Part shown: piece after piece, positions 1 through 9,427 of the stretch
How positions within the stretch are numbered: position 1 is the stretch's first letter
Layout of the letters: every line of letters starts with the position of its first letter
Assembly: GCA_036936605.1 (NCBI GenBank)
Contig: JAUPFV010000005.1
Coordinates: 49,930,742-49,994,741 of the forward strand
DNA: 64,000 nucleotides
Direction: 5' to 3'
DNA from: Limnanthes douglasii subsp. nivea
Lineage: Eukaryota > Streptophyta > Magnoliopsida > Brassicales > Limnanthaceae
Made by a program: the position numbers and the translations under genes
The notes under the pieces: model-generated
The model's input: only the letters and a program-made list of their open reading frames with translations
The model's database searches: none
Told to the model about the DNA's origin: nothing

Positions 1-590
1 AATTACTATAAGTAGTATATTCAATCATTATAAAAGGGGTTGATGTTTGACTAATAAAAATTATTTTTGATCATTTTAATCTCATTTATTTAAGGAAGGA
101 AACTTTTTCATCATACACTTATTTAAAAAACAAGAAAACATCATTGAATTCTCAATATCACTTCAATTTAGCTAAACTTGAATGTTTTCTGCGAATTTAA
201 ATTAAATATGATTAAAGGATCGCAAACAATTTTAAGCAACATTTTCAAAGTTAAACAAAACAAAACTTCATGATCCAAGCCAAATCGACTACTTTGAGTA
301 TAAAAATCAAATAAAATTTAATTTATTCATGATAAATACTTAGTCATTCATAATTATTTGTAATATTAATCGAAATCAGTTCTATTTGTTGAAAATCGGC
401 CAAATATAATCTTATAGGGAAGTTTACCACAAGAAGACCTAAAACAGAATGCATAAAAAAGTTCTTGGAAAGATTCAAGTTTTCTAGATAAGTCTCCATA
501 TCATCTTGGGATCAGAGATATGTGTTAATTGAGATTGTTCTTAAAGAATATCTAAAAACTTTTGGGATAAAAGTGTTTGGATTGTTGAGG
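1..590. other. AT-rich 5' flank, no gene seen
   Basis: No convincing coding sequence. Short A/T runs dominate. The first recognisable coding remnant to the right is LINE ORF1 at about 600. Some of this may be the eroded 5' end of that LINE, but I cannot show it. Confidence 0.4.
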
Positions 591-599
591 ATAGAATCA

Positions 600-1540
600 T
601 GAGACTTATTGAATGGAAGCCATCATTCAATCTGAACAACGAGCCATCAATAAATCTGGTTTGGATCATTCTACCAAACCTCTAAAAGTTCATGTACAAT
701 CATGACATTATAAAGACTATAGAAAATATCATAGGTGATCCCCTCTCAGTTTGAATTCTTGAAAAAATAGAGCTCGTTATAACTGCTACAAAGTATGGCT
801 TACTCTAGACGTCTCAAAGGAGCTAATCAATAATGTATGGATTACCTTTAAAAATCATGAAGGTTATTGGTAAGAGATAAAGTATGGCAACATACCTACT
901 TATTGCAACCATTGTTATCAGTTAGGTCATTTATCAACTAGCTGTAAAACACTATTATCTAAGCAAATATAAAAAGTTAAACCATTTATCCAGAACAACC
1001 TTTATACACTAAACAAACAAACAATCAATACAATGTTGAAGTCTATAATAGTTAAAGATGATCATTCTGTCAAAGAAGATTCAAATGATAAGAACACAAT
1101 GACTCAGCCAAAATAAAAAATCAAGGGAAACCAAAAGACTTACCAACCAGGATTGGAGGATAATAATCTGACCCATAAAATAGAAGATATAACAGGTAAT
1201 AATAATAGCTAAAGTCCTGCAAAAACAATATAAGACTTGGAAATTGATAACTTGGAAATAAAAGAATGAGACATCAAAGAAACTCTTCAAGATATTGACC
1301 TTGACAATCTATTTAAAACAAGTAGAGATGAAGGAAAATATCTTGAGACTGAATATACATCTGAGGAAAACATAAGTAGCCTACCTGACTCTCCAACATT
1401 CAATAAAATTAAGCCAGACGATAATTTTAAGAAGGTTGAAAACAAGAAACCAAGAAAATAAAATACCAGGAACTTCAAATACCTAAACAACAAAATCCTA
1501 ACAACTAAAGGTCTTGGCAAACCTTCTTCATCAATTTTCA
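600..1540 (+). pseudogene. LINE ORF1 remnant (DUF4283-like plus CCHC knuckle)
   Basis: This is the nucleic-acid-binding first ORF of a plant L1-type LINE, now broken by stops and frameshifts. Around 606-700 the translation reads EWKPSFNLNNEP followed by VWIILPNL, which resembles the DUF4283 domain of plant LINE ORF1 proteins. At 904-945 it reads CNHCYQLGHLSTSC, an intact C-x2-C-x4-H-x4-C zinc knuckle. A low-complexity charged stretch follows to about 1540, immediately before the ORF2 start. In plant LINEs such a protein binds element RNA. Here it cannot be expressed as one protein. The domain order ORF1 then endonuclease supports the call. Confidence 0.65.
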
Positions 1541-1541
1541 A

Positions 1542-4500
1542 ATGATAATAAACATCTTATGTTGAAATGTAAGAGGTTTAGGTAATAAGGCAACTATAAA
1601 AAGGTTAAAGATAATCAAAAGGCTTGAAAGAATAGACTTTATAGCTATGTAATAGCCTATGATTTATGATGAAAACTTGGATATGATCACAAAGAAGTTA
1701 GGGTATCAGCATAGTACAACCAATCTCACTAACAAGATATGGATCTTATGGAAGAATAAATTCTCAATTGAGGTTATATCTAATTGAGATCAACTAATTC
1801 ACTTGAAAGCACCCAAAAAAACTAAAAGAATAATTTATGGGTAACTCTGATACATGGAAAATGTATACGTGCCTAAAGATCTTATTTATGGGATAGTTTG
1901 AGATATCTTTCTTCTCATGTGGCTAAATGGATCCTAATTGATGATTTTAACGTAATTTTTAGTCCTAATGAGAAGCTATCATACTCCACCTTATGCCAAA
2001 GAAGTATAGATGAGTTTAATGAGGCTATTCAGGATTGCAACCTCAAGGATGTTGGGTTTATTGGTTTAAATTATACATGGACAAACTTTAGGAAATAAAA
2101 CGAGTAGATATGGTTTTGTTCAATCCTAAATGGGTTGATTGCTTTAACAAAACAAAAATTAAATACTTGTTGATGACTGGATATGATCATAATCCTCTTA
2201 GTATTAAAATATCTACTTAAACAAACATGACTTTATTTAGAGTCATAGATATATGGATATTGCACCCTGAGCTCTTAGACATTGTTAGAGAGAATTTGGC
2301 TGAAACAATCTATAGTCTTCTTATACCCATATTCAATATTAAACTTATGAGACTTAAACAAAGACTTATATCTTGGAATAAATATGTATTTGGTAATGTT
2401 TTTTAAGCTATTATTCATATATAATATGAAGTGAAATTCAGGGAAAGATGCTACCAAGAAACTCATAGTCAAGAAGATAGGATTATTAACTTGGAAAATA
2501 TCATGAAATTCACCTTCAAATCATGGCCATGAATTATTCATATTGGAAGCAAAAAATCCATATAAGTTGGCTTGAAGATGGTGACAAAAATTCTAAAGTT
2601 TATCAAAGCTATGTAAGGAAAAGAAGAAGAAAAAATTTTATCCAAGAAATTTGCTCTGAAGGTTGTTAGATTTATGACCCAACGAGTCTTGATTTATTTT
2701 TACATAGCACTTTAAATCCTTATTGGCAGATGGTACCATCCAAGAGAATTTAGATGAGATATATAACATCATTCATAGTCTTATTTATTATTAGGATAAT
2801 TGCAAAATTATAGAGATTCCTAAAGACACAAAAATTCATGACATAATAATGTCCATGAATCCTATAAGTGATGTTGGTATTGATGGTTACACAGCCAAAT
2901 TCTTTCAAGTCCGTTGGCCAATAATTCAAAAGGACATGTATGATGCAATATCAGCATTCTTCAAAAACTATCTTAGAACTCATGGTATTTATGCTACCAC
3001 TATATTCATTCTCCCTAAAAAAAACCAGCCACATGCTTGCAATGAGTTTAGACCCATTACTCTTTACACAATGTTTAGCATGAATTATCTATATTCCTTC
3101 CCAGAATCATCTCTAATGAGAAATGATGATTTGTCAATGGAAGAAACATCCTTGAAAGCATTTTTCTTGCTCATGAATGGTATATGATTTAAATAAAAAA
3201 GTTTGTGGAGGAAATATCATGCTAAAAGTTGATATGTATAAGGTGTTCAGTAGACTACTTTCAATTTTATTATCAAGCTTTTGGATGCGTTTGGGTTTAA
3301 CAAAAGGGTCCAAACTCTCATCATGAAGAGCATAAGCTTTGCATTCTTCTCAATTATGATAAATGGTAAAATATAAGGTTTTTTCAAGTCAACTATTGGT
3401 CTAAGACATGAAGGTCATTTTTCTCCCAGCCTTTGATTATTGCTAAATACTATATAATTAGAGGAATGAAAAATTTATATCAAATGAAGCTTGAAATGAG
3501 ATATAGAGGCAGAAGTTACCGTAACATTTCATCCATTGTTTATGCAGATGATCTTTGAATATTCACAAATGGAATTGTTTCAAATGTAAAGACTTTCTGT
3601 AAAAAAATTAACCATTATCACGTTATTTTAGGTAAAGTAATAATCAAAGAGAAAACTAAGCTATACACAGTTAAAAGTATACATCAAGCTAGAGTCCATC
3701 AGCTGAAAAACATCACTGGTTTCAATCATAACTCTCTTCCACTTAAGTACCTTGGCATCTAAATTTGTACATAAAAAACAAGTGGATATATAAGGAGCTA
3801 ATCATGAAGATAAGGGTCAAAGTTTCTGAGTGAGACTCTAAAATTCTCTCATTTGGAGAATTGTTGACATTAATCCAAACCATTCTAGCTACTTACACTG
3901 ATTATTACATTCAGAGCAACTTATTACCAAATAATGTTATTCAAATGATTGAATTCATAAGTAATAAGTTCCTATAGGGAATTCAGAAAATAAATCAAAC
4001 ATCATTTGGGCTAAATGGTCTAAGTTATGTAATCTTTACTCAGAAGGTGACCTTAATCTAAGAAGAATTAAAGATCTTCAAAAAATGTACTCTTGTAAGA
4101 TTTGGTATGGATTTAGAGCTCAAAGTTCCTTTTAGTCCAGATACCTAAAATCCATCTACTATCCCAACACTCTACTTACAATAGTTCAAGCAACAAGAAA
4201 AAACGTTAAATATTGGAAAAGATTATTGTAGATAAGATCTTTAGCTGAAACATTCATCTGCTAGAAAGTTGGTGTTGGTAACCTGTATTTCTAGACTTAA
4301 AACGGTGCTCTAACCATTTATTTATTCAATTTACAAAAAATGAAGATATGTTTTGGTATTAATTGGACAAGGTCAATAACTATTTGTTAGACGATCATTG
4401 GAACTTTGACCTACTGAAGAAGCAGATAATAACTTCTGATATTGCTAAAGTCAGTAGGTTCATACTAAATCCCTACATAGAATATTCTATCATTTGGACT

Positions 4501-5545
4501 CTATCTAAATTTAAGAAATTTAGCGTAAAAGAAACTTGGGACAACATCATATATATATATATATATATATAGGAAATAAATCCAACCTATTCGGTAAAAC
4601 ATAAAACTTAATGACTCCATTTTTCCTATGGAAGCTATTGAAGAACTGGATTACAGTTGATTCAATTATCTAGAAAAGAAACCTAAGTAGGGCATCAAAA
4701 TGTCAATTCTGTAACAATAATGAAATAGTTTAACATTTGTTTGTAAACTGTGAGGTAACCTCGGCAGTGTGAAAGCACTGTGTGGATTTTTTTGGAATCA
4801 TGATAACTAAGATCACGACTATTCAGCACATGATTAAGAACTGGTACTGGTCTAGCAATAAAGATGTCCACATTATGACCATCATCCTTCCTATTGTATG
4901 TTGGATTATATGGAAGAACATAAACAAGAGCAAGCATCAAAATATAACTTGTAATTCCAATCAATTGATTGATCAAATTATTTTCTTGTTAACTAATTTG
5001 GACAGGGAGAAAATGCTAAAGAGAACCCACTAGAGTCAAATTAAAAATACATGCAACTGCTCTTGGTTGTATTTTTCACCTATCAACGCCCATGGAATGC
5101 TTAACTCTCAAATAGATTAACCTAGCTGAAAACAGACTCAAGCTTAACACATATGGCTCATGTACTAATAACGGAGAAGAAGTGGTAAAGGATTAGTTCG
5201 TGATCACAAAAGGGAAATGCTTTTTGCATTTTGGAAGAACATATGGCAAGCAATGTTATCACATAGCTCAGACCCATGCTCTCCTTGATGGTCTTATCAT
5301 CTACAACCAAAAGAAGTCCAAAATGCTTGACACTGAAACAAATTATTTTTTGCTAATTGAGATGCTAGCTACAGAAAGAGGTCCATGGTATTTAGACAAT
5401 ATGATACAATGTTGTAGGTCACTCATCCACTCAAACATGACAATAAAACACATATACAGAAAGCAAAACCAAGTTGCAGGTTGGCCGGCAAATTTAAGTT
5501 TTGAGATTAAAAGAAATTTTGATTTTGATAAAAGTTAGGCTCGAG
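1542..5545 (+). pseudogene. LINE ORF2 remnant: endonuclease, reverse transcriptase, RNase H
   Basis: Decayed second ORF of the same LINE. It opens at 1542 with MIINILC then a stop where W is expected, then NVRGLGN, the start of an apurinic-type endonuclease. At 1920-2095 WILIDDFNVIFSPNEK and GLNYTWTNFRK belong to the same domain. At 2849-3100 GIDGYTAKFFQ and EFRPITLYT mark the reverse transcriptase palm entry, and at 3541 YADDL is the catalytic motif, followed by a stop. The zf-RVT region is near 4490-4780 (FSVKETWDNI). An RNase H-like segment lies at 5050-5535. Many stops, so an old dead copy. The 3' end is not sharply visible. Confidence 0.75.
4548..4570. repeat. (TA)n microsatellite in LINE ORF2
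   Basis: About 11 alternating TA units interrupt the zf-RVT part of the LINE reading frame. Confidence 0.9.
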
Positions 5546-5599
5546 CTCAATTGAGAGTCATTATTTTTTTCAAAAGTTTGGGTTTCATCAAAAAAGAAA

Positions 5600-6291
5600 G
5601 CTGCGGACGATACCGAGCTAGAAGATAAATAATTTTCAAATATTCAAATAAACAAAAATACTTGGATTTCAAAGTTGTAAAAAATACTTAGGTTCTTCTT
5701 AAATAAAAATTGGAAGAGAAGCAAATCAAATTTGAAAAAATTGCATTTTCTCGTTAAATTTTGGACTTCAAAAAAAGAAAACTAGATTTCAATTTCTACC
5801 TCGTAAATATCAATCCCAAAATTGGAATTGAAGGATAAAATAATGTTCATCTTCTCTCTAATTAAATGATGTAACGAGTTACCAATAAATAGAGCTCACG
5901 TGATTCAATTTTATTTTTTTTTGTTAAAAAATAAAAAATATTTTTTTAGAAAATGATAAGAAAAACTTCCAAATATTTGAATTATTTGATAAAATATTCT
6001 TGGTAACTTTTATTTTTTATGATTTAAAATAATAATTTTTCATAATCATAATTAAGTAGGAATCAGGAGTTCTCATTAATAAGAAATCCAATTTTCAATG
6101 GAGCAACAAATTTGAACAATAGATATTATTATTATTATTTATAAACGAAGAAATAGCTGATAGCTATTTAAATTTTGCAAAACAAATACCAAATATGAAA
6201 ATTTCATTCAACTGACTATGAGACAGCTTTAAGATGGACACAAATAAAAAAAAGTAACTAAAATCCTTCAACTTTATTAGTCCTATCATTA
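5600..6291. other. AT-rich spacer, no gene seen
   Basis: Simple A/T-rich DNA with a short ATT run near 6127. It ends in the left copy of the hAT target duplication (gttatcag, 6292-6299). No coding potential recognised. Confidence 0.5.
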
Positions 6292-6299
6292 GTTATCAG
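6292..6299. repeat. 8-bp target site duplication, left (hAT copy 1)
   Basis: gttatcag directly precedes the terminal sequence tagaggtgtc at 6300. The identical 8 bp follow the other terminus at 12366-12373. An 8-bp duplication is the hallmark of hAT integration. Confidence 0.95.
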
Positions 6300-6354
6300 T
6301 AGAGGTGTCAAACGGTTTGAACCAGCACCAACCCGCACCGTTTAAATCTGAACC

Positions 6355-6420
6355 ACGGGTTGCAGTCTCGGCGGGTTGCGGTCTCGGCGGGTTGCGGTCT
6401 CGGCGGGTTGCTCTTATGCG
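6355..6420. repeat. 5' subterminal 16-bp tandem array (hAT copy 1)
   Basis: Three units of gggttgcggtctcggc plus a partial unit, followed by a shared block that includes taatgggccagtttc. Similar units and the same block recur at the 3' end (12130-12315) in the same orientation. hAT transposases commonly bind short subterminal repeats, so these are candidate binding sites. That role is inferred. Confidence 0.85.
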
Positions 6421-6559
6421 GTCCTGACGGTCTGGCGGTCCTGCCAGGTTGCAGTCGTAATGGGCCAGTTTCACAGTTAAACCGCCAGTTCAAACCACCA
6501 GACGAACCATTTAAGAGCCGTTTACCAATTCAAACCATCAGCCAAACCATTTAACCATT

Positions 6560-7122
6560 TAAGAACCGTTTATCAGAATATATTATAATGTTATTTAAAA
6601 TTAATTTGTAAGTGTTAATTGAATCTAATTTCAATAATTGAGTTAATTATTCTATTTCATGTATTTTAATTTAAATATGTTATCATTTTAATCGAAATTT
6701 TATAATCATCAATTATATTTTAAAAAAATAATTGTAATTTGATTTTGATACGTTTGAATAATATATTACTATTAAATAATATATACCTATTAGACATATA
6801 ATTGTATTAAAATTTTAAATTATTAGGTGATTCTTTAGATTCTTTCAAGCTTGAAGTGTTTATGGTTAGATGAATTATATAGTTTATTGTATTTTCGAAC
6901 TATTCAATATTAGAAGTTTATATGCATAAACATAAATTACTTGTAAGTTGTAAAGAACAAAATAAAAATTGAAAGCTAGGTAAGTGATTTAAATAACATT
7001 TAATAAAAAATAGAAGCAAAACAAACAATTCATTAAAAATAAAAACCAAACAAGTAACATAGTTTTCCAATCAAATAAAAAAGAAAAACATTACAACGAT
7101 AATGAAAATCAATTGCGAAAAA
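6560..7122. other. AT-rich non-coding hAT interior, left side
   Basis: Very A/T-rich sequence between the subterminal array and the stop of the minus-strand ORF. It would hold that gene's 3' UTR and polyadenylation signals. Repeated almost base for base at about 60630-61188 in copy 2. Confidence 0.6.
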
Positions 7123-8610
7123 CTAAGGAGCTTCATCGTTGTTGTTGTTGTTAGGTGATGGACCTTGCAAATGCATGTTCTCCATCATCTGTCGCATATA
7201 CTCCGACTGTTGGGCTTGAGAGTTTGCAAATCGCTCATTCCATTGATCTTGTCCATGATGCCACTGCTCGTATTGACCATGCCACTGCTCGTATTGACCA
7301 TGCCACTGCTGGAGGTGACCAAGTTGATCATTCACCCCTACTTGCCACTGCTGTATCTGGCTAAGCTGGTCATTTACCCCCCCCTGCCAATTTTGAAATT
7401 CACCTTGCCATTTTGTAAAATCATCATGCCAAACCATTTGTTGAGTATGCGCAAACTCAGCAAATTCGCGATCGGTTCGTCTTTGTTGTGGCGGTACTCG
7501 CGAAGAACCACTAGCATTTGGATCGAAAGACACTTCAGCCTCAACTCGATACTGAGTAGGTGGATTTGGCGGTTTTGTAAGACCGTTCGCAATATATATC
7601 TGATTCAAGTCTTCTCTATGGTGGTTCCATGCCTCTAATTTCGAAATCAACTCTCCATCCCAAGAGTATATTTCCTGCAAACGCAAAGAGTTTCTACCTA
7701 TAGCACTAGTCGGCCTCACCTTCACCGGAGTGTACATACTCACATCAGCTCCTTTCGAAACAAGCAATTTACTCAATATCATCCCATAAGGTAGTTTATC
7801 CGTACCACACCTTGCAGCCATATTTCGAATCATCAAGCTGGGTAAATTAATTATTCCCTGATTTCGAATCATAAAAGCAGTAACAAATGTTTGAATATAT
7901 GAAAGCTGCGAATCATTGTTACTAGGTGGAAGAAATATACTATTTACCAATTTCAAAGCTAATTTCCCAATACCATCCAAATTACCCCGCATGGCTCGAA
8001 ATTTACCGCTAATTTCCGGAGCTTCCGCACCAGGACAAGTAAGAATCTCTACCGCTTCTTCGTAAGACAAAGGCCAATCAGCACTCCATATCGTAGGGCG
8101 ATAACTAATGGGAGGTAATTTATTACCGGTATAGATATCATGGGTTGGAACGGAAAAAAGATCGTAGAAATCAGTTTCAAAAAAACTAATGTCTTTACCA
8201 TCAATCAAACAATTCAATCCTAAACCTCTTGGATCATTTTCGATTAATCTAGCCGTGGAATAAAACTTTCGCACTAGTTCTATATACCAATCACATTTGA
8301 ATCTAGCTAGATTCATCCAACCTTGGCCATTAGTAGGCTCAATAAGTTTGAAAATTTTTTGCATACCCTCTATTTGGATCAGTTCCTCGTAGTTCAGAAA
8401 CATACCAGACCAAATTTTTGTTACACCTCGACCTCCTTGCTGATTACTACGGATGCGAATCTCCCCCTCGGGGCGATGTTCGATAGTCTCGCTCTCCGTT
8501 ACCTCATGCTCCATGGTATGCAACAACATTTCTTCCACCTCTCTCAATTCGGAAGTGGTTGGTTCACTACGTCCACCTTTACGAGCATTCTTTTTTGTTT
8601 TCGAAGACAT
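7123..8610 (-). CDS. hAT accessory ORF: Transposase_32-like protein, 495 aa
   Basis: Intact single-exon ORF divergent from the transposase. The N-terminus is basic (SSKTKKNARKGGR). The central part, about residues 60-330, resembles the plant family called 'putative plant transposon protein' (Transposase_32): WYIELVRKFYSTARL, then GKDISFFETDFYDLFSVP, then KLPPISYRPTIW. The C-terminal 110 residues are rich in W and Q, with repeated EQWHGQY and GVNDQL units, suggesting a coiled or multimerising tail. It ends in an Asn run and acidic DEAP. A TATAAATA box lies about 135 bp upstream. No catalytic motif is recognised. It could be an accessory factor or a captured gene. The frame is near-identical in copy 2, where a poly-C expansion breaks it. 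Confidence 0.8.
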   Translation of the reverse strand: MSSKTKKNARKGGRSEPTTSELREVEEMLLHTMEHEVTESETIEHRPEGEIRIRSNQQGGRGVTKIWSGMFLNYEELIQIEGMQKIFKLIEPTNGQGWMNLARFKCDWYIELVRKFYSTARLIENDPRGLGLNCLIDGKDISFFETDFYDLFSVPTHDIYTGNKLPPISYRPTIWSADWPLSYEEAVEILTCPGAEAPEISGKFRAMRGNLDGIGKLALKLVNSIFLPPSNNDSQLSYIQTFVTAFMIRNQGIINLPSLMIRNMAARCGTDKLPYGMILSKLLVSKGADVSMYTPVKVRPTSAIGRNSLRLQEIYSWDGELISKLEAWNHHREDLNQIYIANGLTKPPNPPTQYRVEAEVSFDPNASGSSRVPPQQRRTDREFAEFAHTQQMVWHDDFTKWQGEFQNWQGGVNDQLSQIQQWQVGVNDQLGHLQQWHGQYEQWHGQYEQWHHGQDQWNERFANSQAQQSEYMRQMMENMHLQGPSPNNNNNDEAP

Positions 8611-8742
8611 TTGCGAAACCTGAAATTTAAATAGAGTTTGAAAAATATAAAAAAAAATTAGAGAAGTGTAGTAGAGAGAGGGGATAGATTTGTAGTGGAG
8701 AGGGAGAGATTTGTAGTGAAAAATATAGGAGGATGTAGGGTG

Positions 8743-8750
8743 TATTTATA
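8743..8750 (-). promoter_or_regulatory. TATA box for the accessory ORF
   Basis: On the minus strand the sequence reads tataaatacaccc, a canonical TATA box about 135 bp before the ATG at 8610. The inferred leader (about 8715-8611) is CT-rich with repeated ctctcc and cactacaaatct units. The same box is present in copy 2. Confidence 0.75.
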
Positions 8751-8785
8751 GGGTAATTTTGTGTTTTTTTTTTTTTTTCTACTAG

Positions 8786-9060
8786 CCGTTTGATGACGTC
8801 AGCATGACGTCATCAAGCGGACCATCCGGCCACGCGTGCGGATGGTCCGCTTTTGGCCGTTGCCAACGGCTAGTTCGTTTGAACTAGCCGTTGGTTGAAC
8901 CGGGGCATCCGGATGATCGTCCGGATGCCCCGGTTCCAATCGGACCATCCGGATGGGCGTCCGGATGGTCCGAATTGTCTGTCCGGGCGTCCGGGCGAAA
9001 CTGTCCGGATGCCCCGGATCATGTGTCCGGACCATCCGGACGCCCATCCGGATGGTCCGG
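8786..9060. promoter_or_regulatory. Bidirectional promoter core with seven-hairpin GC-rich array
   Basis: Between the two outward-facing TATA boxes lie consecutive inverted repeats. Arms: 8790-8800/8806-8816 (11 bp); 8817-8828/8839-8850 (12); 8863-8876/8881-8894 (14); 8897-8913/8920-8936 (17); 8941-8953/8960-8972 (13); an imperfect one about 8981-9018; 9027-9040/9047-9060 (14). Most share the core catccgga or its inverse. The first contains two TGACGTCA sites (8794-8801 and 8805-8812), bZIP-type motifs 11 bp apart. Poly-T tracts flank the array. Both genes would be driven from here. Transposase or host-factor binding is an inference. Confidence 0.85.
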
Positions 9061-9110
9061 GCGATTTTTTTTTTTTTGTTTTTTCGGTTTTTTTTTTTTT
9101 TGGGTCTCCC

Positions 9111-9117
9111 CTATAAG
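9111..9117 (+). promoter_or_regulatory. TATA box for the transposase
   Basis: ctataagtagag follows the hairpin array and two poly-T tracts, about 310 bp before the ATG at 9428. The inferred leader contains a 31-bp tandem repeat. Confidence 0.7.
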
Positions 9118-9287
9118 TAGAGGAGACCCCAACACCAATACTCACACCTCTCAAACAACTCTCTACTTCTCTCTAAATCTATCTATTTGTTCGATAAGTT
9201 CTAGAAAACTACAATTAGTTATTTTACTTATTCTACTCCTACTTTCGAAATTGTTTGATTTTTGTTTTTCCGCAAATTGTTTCTTAG

Positions 9288-9370
9288 TTGTTATTAGTCT
9301 AAATTTAGTTGTTCTATCTTGTTATTAGTCTAAATTTAGTTGTTATATCTTGTTATTAGTCTAAATTGTG
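9288..9370 (+). repeat. 31-bp tandem repeat in transposase leader
   Basis: Units starting at 9288, 9319 and 9350 share ttgttattagtctaaat. 2.7 copies, period 31 bp. Present in copy 2 as well. Confidence 0.85.
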
Positions 9371-9427
9371 ATTTTATTATTAGTATTTTATTGCATATTT
9401 GAAAAAAAAACTGTTATTAGTTTTAAA

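Noticed and set aside
7155..7638. Plus-strand ORFs opposite the accessory ORF of hAT copy 1
   Set aside because: Frame shadows of the 495-residue minus-strand gene, with Leu-rich strings from its CAG/TGG repeats.
8786..9060. Hairpin array as a microRNA precursor or CRISPR-like array
   Set aside because: The inverted repeats lie upstream of both inferred start sites. Each is short with differing arms, and there are no uniform repeats with unique spacers.
8799..9328. ORFs of 70-145 residues across the hairpin region on both strands, rich in HPD and SGW
   Set aside because: They arise from translating the GC-rich palindromes in several frames at once and overlap promoters.
9368..9427. Upstream in-frame ATG that would lengthen the transposase to 732 residues
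   Set aside because: It adds a hydrophobic 20-residue lead after an AT-rich repeat. Copy 2 has one more A in the A-run between the two ATGs, so the extension is not in frame there. The ATG at 9428 is kept in both.
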